A stretch of 64,000 nucleotides of DNA from Dicaeum eximium. Its lineage: Eukaryota > Chordata > Aves > Passeriformes > Dicaeidae. Location of the stretch: the NCBI GenBank assembly GCA_013396995.1, contig VWZP01001589.1:2441069-2505068 (forward strand). The letters are read 5' to 3'. Below, one piece after another: positions 36,167 through 48,100 of the stretch. Position 1 is the stretch's first letter. The number at the start of each line of letters is the position of its first letter. The position numbers and the translations under genes are program-made. The notes beneath the pieces were generated by a model that saw nothing but the letters and a program-made list of their open reading frames with translations, was not told where the DNA came from and searched no databases.

Positions 36167-39100
36167 GTAAAGAGTTTTGAGGGCTATTATTTCCAGAAGT
36201 TGCTAGTGGTTGTTTTCAAATATTTTATTAGCTGCACTAGAATTAACTGTAATAAAATCAGCAAAATTCTTATCAGTGGCAAACAGTACAAAATTGTTTA
36301 AAATAGCTTTTTTGTTTTTTTTTTTTTTTTCTTGGGCAGGGGACTTGCTTGTTATTGGGGAACAAAAACAAAATTTCTATTATGTTTTAAGTTTCATAGG
36401 CTAAAACTAATGAATGTGCAAACTTGAAATTAACAAGTGGTTCAAATTAATCTGTGTTTACCTGCAAAGCTAGGATGCTTCATGAAGGTTGAGACAAAGT
36501 GAAAAGACTATTTGGAAAGATGATGTAGGCTCCTTAGCATTCACCAAGCATTATTCCCTTTAAAAGAAAAGGGGAGAAATGAGAAATTCTGCCAAAAGGA
36601 ACACTTTTGGAGAGCTCAATTTGTGTGCCAAAGCCCTGTAATCTTTTTCTTAGGCCATTGTGGGTCATCTAGAGCAAGTAACTTGGACTAATCCAATTTA
36701 TTATACAGAACCAATAAAAACGGATTAAAAGTGGAATGTATTGTGTTTGCAAAAGGTAAGGAAAATAAATTTAAGCTGAGAAAATAAAACATTTTTGATT
36801 TCTTTCTCACTTTTTTCATAGACAATTATTATTCCTGTATCAAGAGATCCTTTCTGCACCTGTTATGGGGACACTGAATCAAATTTCAGTCGTGATGGCG
36901 GTCAGTATCACTGTGTAAATAAGTATCTGTAGTTCCAGACTGCTGCAGATGAGCAGAGTGCACCTCACTCAGAAGGGAGAAGCAGCACTATCTTTTATTG
37001 AGGTAGAATAATAATTTGACAGAGTTTGATGGGTCTGATGGAATTTAGCAAAGTTTTAACAGTGTTCTGACAAGGTTCAGGAAGTTTAATGCCAAGGTTT
37101 ACCTTAATAATTACACATGGAAGAAACATGAAAAGGAAAACTGGGTTAGAATGACTGAGAGAGAGAGAGCAAGAGTGAAGAGGTACAAAGTGTAAAGAGG
37201 GCCCTCCTGTGGAGACATGAGGTTCAGAGTGGATCCCTTTTTGGAATTCCTTTTTGGAGCCTATGTGTGGCTGTATCCAATCTTTGTCTCAGACTTGGTC
37301 AACAGTTCATGCCTAATGGAATTATCCCTACAATGTTTATAGTATCTGGGTAGCTGCATGGATTAGTAATTCTTTATAGCATGAATTCATCATGCTTTTG
37401 GTCACTTACTGCAGATCACAGGTAAGGGGTCTCTTGACCTTTTGTAAGGAAGGTTCTCTGAATTTCCAGTGTGGAATCTCTAAACTTGAGAGGAGTGCCT
37501 GCTCAAACAGAGTCACCTGCCATGCAGGCCAGCTGTCGTTCAGTCTGGCATTCAGGGAGTGCTCAGATTGGGCCCATCCTGATTTTAATATTTAAAGGGT
37601 GAAGTAGTTGGCTCCTAATCAATAGCATAGGCAAGACAGATGTCTTTGATTTAGTGCCGATAGCTCTTTCTGTACTTTGGTAATCTTGTACTTTCGGGTT
37701 TCAAAAACACATTTTGAAATATTTTCCAAGACACCTTCCCTCCCTTGTAGATGAGCCAGGGACTTTCCAGCTTGCAAGTTCATCCCAAGGATGTGAAGCC
37801 TGTTGCTTCTTGGCCAGTCTGAACTGAAGTATGGCTAGGAGTCAACTGTATTCATCACACATACATGTTATGTTTCTCTAAGAAGTGTTTTGTTTGAGGA
37901 TCAAGGATAAATAAAAATATTTCGTTTAAAGCAGACTTTTATTTTTTGTGCATTAGTGGTGTAAAAGGACAACTTAAGTCCTTTTTTTTTAAATGAAATG
38001 GCCTTTTCAGATGGTGAACCAATCTGTGGAATGAAATGGACTCAATTGGTAAGGTGCCACCCAATTCACAAGGAGAGAAGCAGGTGCAGGGTTCTGCAGC
38101 TTTGTTTTGGGCAGTCATTGCCTTCCTTGGCTGGATTGTGAATGTATCTTTAGCTAGAAATGACATTACACTATGACAAATGCCTGAGCTAATTTTAGTT
38201 TTCTCCTTTAAAACACAGGATAAAATGTTTGCTTAACTATTCCCTTGCATGCTTTTCAAAGGCAAAGTCACTGTTGTACCAGAATTTAATCTATGCTTCA
38301 TACCAAGCCCTTGATTTATTTTTTATTGTTACTTTTAGATACCATTTTATGAATCAGGAATATGTCAAGCCTATGTAGAGAGACACGGAGCTACTGTAAG
38401 TGCTGAAATATGAAACAGTTCTTTACACTGTTATACTTATCTGCAATTGCTGTTGCCAGAGATGAGTATTTTTCATGGGCCCTGCAGTTTGCACTACAGA
38501 AGTCGAGTTTCAGGGTTAGTAAGTCTGCCCCATAGACAAAATGTGTCCTGTGAATTGGGGAGTGGTAAATATACTTTGTCAGACTCAATGGTTTTAAGGA
38601 GTTTGTGAGCAATACCTCCAGATTTCTCTGCTTCAGTGGCATTCTGCTCCTGCTCAGAGGCGTTGGGGACTGACCTTGAGACAACCTCTGGGCCACAGAC
38701 CAGCAGCTCTCCTGCTGGTGTCATGCTCTTCATCCGGTGGGAATGTTCAGGCAGCTGAACTGCTCTCCCCATTCACCTTTGGGTTTACCCAGCCTGCACA
38801 GGACAGTCTCAGGGACACAAAACAAAAGCATAGAGAAGAAATGGAACCCCTGAGCTTAACAGCTGACATCTTTTTAGACCATTATGCATATGATTTACTA
38901 TATTCTAGCATGCAACATCTATGGGGTTTATGAATGTACGTGTGGATGCACTAAAATTGGTGAGTCAGAAGACTGATTGTAACCAAAGTCAGTAGCCCTC
39001 ATAATACATTTGCACAGCCAGCTGGGTGTATTTTAATTTGTTCCAAGAAGTGCAAATGCATATGCAGATTAGTAGGACATATGCTGTTCAAATATGCTAA

Positions 39101-42100
39101 CCTTACAGAACTGCTTTATGTTGATATGTGTAGGTGATCTGTCATTGTTAGGCTTTCCAACACCAAGCAGTTCCTTGCAGGATTCATTAGAAACATCCCT
39201 CTGGAGGTGTGTTAACTTAACTATTTTTAACCTACTGTAGATAGTTTCTTGACTAATGCTGATGGTCAAGAGAAAGCTCTGCAGGACAGGCAGGCAAGCT
39301 GGGCTGTTGGGTGAGCAAAGCTACCCATTTATCTACCATGATTGCCAGAAAATGTCTCTGGTCTTGATTCTGACAACAGAGGTAATGTCAGCTTCAGATG
39401 TTGTGCCTGTTGTCTGGAGGGAGTTGCATATCTAGTAAAGTTCTCCAGAGGGTTCAATTAATCTTTTCCCCAACTCTACTATCAGCCCTGTGGAAGCATT
39501 CTAGGAACTGTCGTGCACCTCAATTTAATGGCACGTGAAATCCAAATGCCTGCACCAAATACTGTGCTACCTTCCTCTTGTAGCTGAGTAGGTGAAAGCT
39601 AAACGTGTGTGGCACATACTAGGATTTGGCTCCAAGATGACGTAGCAGTATATTTGCTTACATTTTGATGGAGGCCTTTAAAAATATCTGTTAAATTATT
39701 AAAAATGTATATTTCTTTTTGTCACTGTTGTTATTAGCTGGAAGCACCGCAAACAGTTACTCCAGCCCTTCTCCAAACTTGTCTCTCCTACACACTTGCA
39801 GCCAGGCTTGCACCCAGATGGAACAAGGCTGGTCATCTCTTGGTGCAAGGTATTTGACTCACTTGGGTCAGGGATCAAGCATTTCATTTTCAGTTCTTCA
39901 TTGTAGCATTTATTTTCCATAATTTAAATTCCATAATTATTTCATTCATTATAATAAATCATTTAATTCCTTTATACTATTACTTTTTTTTTTCTTTATT
40001 TGCACTTTTGTTGTTTCGTTATCCAAGTTCAATGACTCAAGTTAATATTCTGAGTGGACATGCCATTCACCTTTTCATCTTCTTGCTTATCTTTGTAATA
40101 GATCAAATAATTATGTCAATTGAATGCAATGTACCAGATGAAACCAAATATTGTTGGAAGCAGAGGGTTAGGAGGAAAAAGTGATGTATACTTTGCTGCC
40201 TACTAGTGTACTTTTACATATCTCTCTTGCTTATGGAAGATGATAATGAATCAGGGAAAACTTAATTGATAGAGGGGATTTTCTCTCCTTAGAAGGAACA
40301 CACCTTTCAGCATTTGTGATAAACACAAACAAAACTGTGTGATTTCTCCTTTGTTCTCACATAGAGACTTTAGATATATGGTTTAGAAAATAATGTCTGT
40401 CTATTCTATTTATTAAGGGAAAGACTTTTTGTCTCATTCAGGAAGGCAAAATGCTGTTGGTAAGTACAATATTCTGTTAATGGTAAAGTTGAGAGAGTAA
40501 GGTAAAGTTAAGCACTTTCATACTGCCACAATCTTGGTATTACCAGCACAGGGTCTTTGGTTTTCATTCTGAAATAACTTCTGTCAAAATACACTTGGTG
40601 GCAGGTGATGTTCTGTCTGTAATAGTTGTCAGCTCAATGGAACCTCTGAAAAATTACTCACAAAGAAAATAATTTTTATACTATTAATCTACAGCCTTAG
40701 ATTGACATTTTCCATTTTAAAGTAATAATTGTTGCAATTAAATGCACTTGCCTTAAATTATGAGTCTTGCAAGTGATGTGAAAGTTCCATAATAATAGAT
40801 AGGAAAATGAGCTATAGTGACTGTCCAGTATGTACTGCTTGCTGTTCACAAAAGTGAAGTCACAAAGCATGCTGGTTAGCTATTGCAAAAATTCCAAAGT
40901 AGTATTTTTATTCCAGTATAAAAGTTAAAGATTACATTAGGGGATATTGGAGCCTGAATTTGTACCAGAGATATATGTTGAGCAACTCAGAGCTGAGTGA
41001 GAGTTCTGGAGGTGTGTCCATAAATGCTTGCCTTGCTCATTTAGTCTTTCCTATTGACAGCTCCTGGATGGAAAATACTGGGCTGAATGACTCAGTGCAG
41101 CAAGTGGTTATATGAACTACATTTGCTTTGAAAATGGGTGTTTGTTTGTCAAGGATATGAGTATCAAGCACACATTTGCACTGCCAGCCCTGAGTTTCTG
41201 AGTTACTGTATGACAGTAATTCATTATTATTTTTATTTTTCACAGTTAAAATGCACCTAATTTTAATTTCTGTGCTGAGAAAGTCTAGCCTTTTGATTTT
41301 CAAGCACAGCATTTTGACTAACAATTACCTTAAATAAATATTTGGGTTAGCTTTCTGCCTAAGAGATGAGCTGTAATTCAAAACAGGGCATTGTGCTTTT
41401 TTTTTTTTTCTATTTAGTTATAGACCTCAATGTGTCAGAGAGACAGCTGTGCATCAGTGTGGAGCCATGCTCAATTCGGCTGCCACCCCCCAAGGTATAA
41501 GCCAGTTATATTTTCTATGACTGTATTTGTTTTATTAACCCTAAACAGATAATGATGTGGCTTTATTAGCAGTTCTGTACTCTTATTAAACCATTTCAAA
41601 TAAACTTGAAATCTCACTGATTTCAATAAACTTTAAACCTTGTACTTGAATGGCTTGTCAAAGTGTGGGCTCTAACATAAAATAGTGTGCAATTTGATGA
41701 TGGGAATATCTTCTGAAATAATCAATCTGTGAGAGCTGATGAAAGAATAATAATATATCAAGTTTCAGTGTATCGTGATTATTTTTGTGACACAATTATT
41801 TTTGAAAATTTTAAATTTTTACTGCTGTAGAATTATTTGCAAATAAACTTTCTTTTCTGTTTTAAGCTGGGAGATTTTGATATTTCAGCAAACACCATAA
41901 AGCTGTTTGACAGCAATGAAAACACAGTTATTCAGCAACATTCCATATTAAGTAACTGGTGCTATGTTTTGCCAAGGTAGGAATCTGTTCACATTTCAGC
42001 AGAAATAAACATTTCTCAGAATGTTTGCCCTACAAATTGTGAATTTGATGCTAGTGATCAGAATGCTTCTGTTTTACAGTCTGTTTTAGATTCGGGAATT

Positions 42101-45100
42101 TGTTGTTTTTATTATCTCATTGTTAAGGAAAATAAGAAAAATTAATCAACAAATCATATATTACGCATTTAAATACTATTTCAATTTTACTAATCTTTGT
42201 GCTACTTTTATGGTATGCAAGAGCATCAGTTTTTCTCAAATACAATTTTAGCAGAAAGTCAATTTAAAGTATTTCCACCTTTGCCATGAACTACCTCTAT
42301 TTTTACCTAAGATTTTCATCATTAAATATAAGAGAAGTAATGATGAAATTTGCATTTGTTCTACATTCACTGCTAGTGAGTGTTGAAGGGAAATGGCATT
42401 TGTAGCTGTCACATTATTTACCTTACTTCAGGAAATATTGCTATTGTTATGTCATAAACTTATGAGCTAAAGGTATTAGTCCTCAAAACATAAAAATAAT
42501 CTCTAAATACTTTGAATGACAAAAAATAAGATTTTTTTTTCCAAAAAGACCAGTGTATTTTCAACTGGATTTTATTACACCCTTTCTAAGCATTCCTTCT
42601 TTACCTGTGCACAGCATGAAAATGGGTCAGATCATAAACATCAGCCACATAATTCCTCCAGATTCTCCTTTCCATTCATATAAGGACTTTCAGATGCACT
42701 GGAAAAGTCTGGTAAGAAACACAAACACTGCTTTCGTTTTTCCCTCCCTTTTTTGTTTGCCTGTTGAGTTTGTCTGTGTAACACCTGTTTGTCTTTGGTT
42801 TATCTAAGTATGGATATATTCTTCCTGAGGATCTTGAAGAGACAAAAATATACTTGAGTGTTTACTTCAAACCAATAGGGGAAAGGTTCTTCACGTATCC
42901 TTTTAGAATATATTATGTTATGTTTCCTCTCCTACACTTCTAGCAAAGCTCTGCTTTTCATTTTTGAGTGTGTCACATTTCCTTCTTTCATAATTTCATA
43001 GTAGTCAGTAGAGAAGTGTTGTACTAGACAAACTGAAACAAAATGTTTAGTCAAGTCTCTGTCCCAGTATTGAACAATAGGAAGTCAAACATTACAATTT
43101 GCTTCACGGCTTTCATAAACGTGATAATGCCACTTTAAATGAGATGTACAAGAAAGTTAAATTGTGTAAAAATGTGGCAAACAAAGATTGCTTTCAAAGA
43201 GAATTTTCCTGCCAGGAAAGACTGGACTAAGGGTTACTTATGTTAAGTAATCTTTGCTGTTATAGGTTAGTGTGGTATAATTGTGCTGGAGTCCTGTAAC
43301 TTTATAAACTTCAGGCCCATAAGGAATTAAGTGCTTTTGTTCACCTTTTTCAAAAACATTTAGACAAACTCATGTTTTCCTCTCAACAAAGATCATTAAT
43401 AATTATAGAAATGTAAAGAAACTTGTTATGTGTCCCTGAACACTTACTCAGGTATCCTTTAAGTTGCATCCGAAGTCAGCCAGTGCAGTATTTCCCCAGA
43501 ACAGATGCAGAAAGTGTAGTGAACTCTTTTCTTTCTGACATGAAGAGCAATTTTTCACAGCTGTGTGGATTTCCAGTAAAGATGACAAGTAAAGCACTTT
43601 ATGCTACAAAAGAACTCTCCAGGGCTTCAATGCATGTAAGGCTATTTTCATAAAAGTACTAATGGCACATACTTTTTCATTGTATGAAGTGGTCTTTATC
43701 ATATTCAGAGCACAGTAAGAGCATATAACTATGCTTTTCACAACAAACTATCAATCCTGTAACTTTTAATTATCATGTAAGTAAAAGCTACAGTATTTGC
43801 CATTGTAAAGTTGTTATTAACATTATAAATGTATTTTAAAAAATGGACTTGGTGTTAATTAGTTGCCATCAGTATTTGCAATTCTGTAGATTTTTTTTTA
43901 CAGTTGAATATTCAGAACTTTCTCAAATCTCTTCCATAACAATAAAAAAAAACAGTAATAATAACAATAGTAACAGTAACATTGTTACTATTGTTACTAT
44001 TACAAGAGCATGTAATGACAAGTCAAGGAGGAAGGGCTTTAAACTGACAGAGGGTAGATTTAGATTAGATATTAGGAAGGAATTTTTGCTGTGAGCGTGG
44101 TGAGGCACTGGAACAGGTTGCCCAAAGATGTGGATTCTCCATCTCAGGAAGTGTTCAAGGCCAGGCTGGATGGGGCTTTGAGCACCCTGGTCTGGTGAAA
44201 GTTGCCCATGCCCATGGCAGTGGGGCTGGAATTAGATGATCTGTCAGGTCCCTTCCAACTCAAACCATTCATGATTCTATTATTATTATTATTAGCAGTA
44301 GTAGTAGTACTAAAATTTATTTAGAAATACAAAGAAGGCTGTGTGGACATAAGCATTTTAAAACACTCAAGCTGTAAGATTTACTCTATGTCTGGTGATG
44401 GAAAGCAGGCAAGTAATCAAAACTATAATTTGAGGTTGTGAAAAGGGCCGAGGCTCAAATTTCTTTGGTAGTAGTGTGTAAAAGAAGAAATTAAGTAATT
44501 AATTCTGAACAAATAATAGTGACAGAAGTTGCAGAGGTTCTAAAATACTATAATCCTCTTTCCAAAAGCAGTTCCTGTTTATGTCTCTCCGGTGATCAAA
44601 GCTAGAAGGGGTCCTCTGTCTCATTTGCAGTTTTTATAGACGTTCAAATTGTCTTTTGCTCAGAATACAGATGCTCTTAGAAGTCGTAAGAGATGAGGAG
44701 CCCTGTCAGTCAAACCCTCTGCATAAGCCTTCAAAAGGGGTAGACATTATCCAGTTGGAAAGCACGAAACCAAGATAATTACTGCAATTTAAGTCTTCTG
44801 AGAAATCCGATATTCTAGCATAGCTGTAAAAAAAGAACTTGGGGAGGATTAAAAAAACCCCCTTAATTTATAGTGACAACTAAATATTGTTTTAAAATAT
44901 AGTCATTCTAATCCAAAACACAAAACTGTAGGCTTATATATTGTGATGTGTATTAGGTTGATATCATATAGCAGTGCGTTAGGTGGCACTATCAGATCGC
45001 TAAATCTGGTTTATTCAATTTAGCAGCTCTTGATGTGTTGCAGGAAATAAAACCTAATCATACGAAATTGGACGGTGAGATGGTTTGTGTAGTATCTCTA

Positions 45101-48100
45101 ACGCAGGCCCCTCCAAGAAAACCTACTTTGCCTGGAATTCCTTCACCGTGCAGTACGGAAAACAGCCACTGGATGGAGCGTTTGGTCAAAGAGCCGGGAA
45201 CACAGAGTTTTTCGAGTAGGAGTGAGAGTACGGGAGGGGTTGGCACTGGAGCAACAGAGAAATCAATCAGCAATAAGCGAATACCAGGCATACCAGAGTT
45301 ACCAACTGCAAAATCTTTAGGAACACCTGGAAACTCAACCTTTGAATCCACACTCCCAAAAGTCAGCAAAATTATACCAATTTTCAAAGGAAAGTTAATG
45401 CAAATGAATGGAAAGATCACAAATCAAACGGATAGAAAGAAAAGGGAAAATGCTGAAAGGCATTCACCAATAAAAAGTGTAGGTGTTTCATCTTCTATGC
45501 TGTCTGTGCACAAATCCAGCATAATTCAGGTTTTCAAACACATTCAAAATATGCCAGTCAAAACTCCTAGTGACAGCAATGTGCTTCAGGTCAAGAACAT
45601 GAAGACACACAGAAAACATGATACACCCATATTCCACTGGAAAACGCAGTCTAGTGGTCAAGTTCCTAACTCTGATTTTTCTGAAAACTCACCTTCAGTT
45701 GGGAATCCAAGTGAAGTCAATCACAAAAAGGCAAATTCTCCATTCTTTCTTAAGAATGTTGGGCCAGTGCTTCAGAAATCAAACACCAGTCCATGTCTGA
45801 ATACACATGAATCTACTGCAAGAAGGGGGAAAAAGTTTGCAAGTCAAAATACTACTCAATTTCTTGAGAAACAACACCAGTCAAAGGAAGTGCATTTGCA
45901 GATTTGTAAATTAGACAATGAAATGACAAATTCCAGTTTGTCACTGCAACAAACAAAGAGATCAAATAAAGGAGCTTGGTTAAATATTCATGAATCTGTC
46001 TTCAAAGATACAGCGTGCATGGCCAAAAGTGAAGAAAACAAAGCAGCATGCCACTCTAAGGACTGTACTGCTGAGACAAAGAGTCATCATTCCAAACCTA
46101 ACCTTGAACAGGTACAGTAAAGAACAGGGCTCATCTCACTGCTTCTCACAAATTCAAAAACAACATTAAGCAATAAAGAGCATGACTTTCATCATGTTCT
46201 ACCATAATTCTCAATATAGTTTTCTAAAATTCTACCATATAACTTAATGTTTTCAGCTATTGCTGCTTTTTTTTTTTTTCTGAAAGGGAGGATGATTTAC
46301 TGTGTTTTGTGAAATAAACACTTCTTTAATTTGGGACTTTTGTGTTTGGGTAATTAGTTTTCCTTTGTTTTAGACAGTTTATCCAGGTCTGTGTGAGGTT
46401 AGCATGGTGACATTTTATCGATGTTCAGTCTCTCTCCATATAAAACCATATTAATGGAATAATTCCTTCCTCCTGGGAGGAATCTCGAACCTCATCAACT
46501 GTGTAGTGCTGACAGCAGTTGTGTGTAAGGCATTGTGCTGTTAGACAAACATGGAAGTTTTGCAAATGCAAATTTAATTACAATTTCAAAAAAAGCACAA
46601 GTTGCAACAGGAAAAAGTCCCACTGGACACGAGGAAAACATCTTCAGTGTGAGAACAGCTAGTCAGCTACTAGAATAAGTTGCAGGGGGAGGTTTTTTGG
46701 GTTTGTTAGCCTTCCATATTCTCAGAACTTGACTGAATGGGACCCAAAGCAAGGTGATCTATCTTTGAAGTTAGCTCTATTTTGAATAAAAGGTATGATT
46801 ACGTGACAGCTAGAAGTACTTTACCACCTAATTTTTCTGTGGTTCTCCTTGCATTTCAATTAAATAAATAGTTGAGCTGATTTCAGTGCAATTTTTGTGA
46901 GAATGATATTCCATATATTGGGTACATGGATGAAATGTCTTGGGCTTATCATGTTTTTCATCTATACAATGTAGTTTGGTGGGCTACCTCAGCTTTGTGT
47001 GATGAGGGCACCTTTTGAAAAAGCAGGTAATTTTAAAAGTTAGAGATCTTGCTCAAAATGTTGTGGGGTGTTTTTCTAATGAAGGTATAAACTTCTATAC
47101 TTTAAGACGATTACAGAGAACAAGAATCTGACATGTGAAATTCTGACCTCAAAACTGACTTTGCCAGTCAAGGAGAGCAACATGGAAGCATTTGTAAAGA
47201 AAGGGTGTGCCAGAAGAAGACAGGTAAACCCCCATAAACACACATGCATTCCTTAATCCAGTCCAGAAGGACCTGAATTAAGAGATAAAAAGATATTTTA
47301 AAATTTTCAGCATGTTCCAATTAAAATGGGATGGCTAAGAAATCTTACTGACCTCTCTGGATAAAATTAACCTTAACCAGGATAAAATTAACAGTAACCA
47401 TTGGGTATGATACTGTCACTTGAAGTGTTCTTTTTAGACATTCGTCTCCAGCAAAAGATGCTACTGAAATGTTTAATGATGTTACTGTTTCTGAAGCAGA
47501 TTTTCTGATTCTACAGAAAAGCTCTGTATATACATATATATATATATATGGCTCTGTGAGTTTTTCACTTCAAGTACTTGAATTCAGCAACATTCTGTAG
47601 AAATGACGTTTTGTTATGCTTTTGAAGCCAAATACAAGACAATTCTGGACGTTTTAACTGTAATTAAAGGAACACAGTCTGCGCTCTCTGTGCAGATCAG
47701 CAAAGGCCAGTGCAGCAGCCCCAGGGGCCTGCTGCAGGAACACACTCATACCTCAGAGCTCGAGCTGCAGCAGGGAAGAGAGGAGTCTGTGTGGGAAGCG
47801 CCAGCCCAGCTGCTCTGAGCTGGCCCCATCCAACTGCAGCTGGGAAGGGCCTTTCCACAGGGCCACAGCCGAGTCAGTGGTTACAGCCCGGCACTGCAGT
47901 GCTGCAGCAGTAGAGTGACTCTCACAAAGAGAAGAAAAACAGTGACTACAAATAGGTGTTTATACGAATAACAACCCCAGGGTATTGAGGGGAGACTTCC
48001 ACTACAATATGAATTAATGAAGTCCTTTGCTTGCCTCTGGGAATGACTCAGACACACCAGGGCATGTGAGCATGGAGAGCTTGTAGCTGGTCTGGCACCA

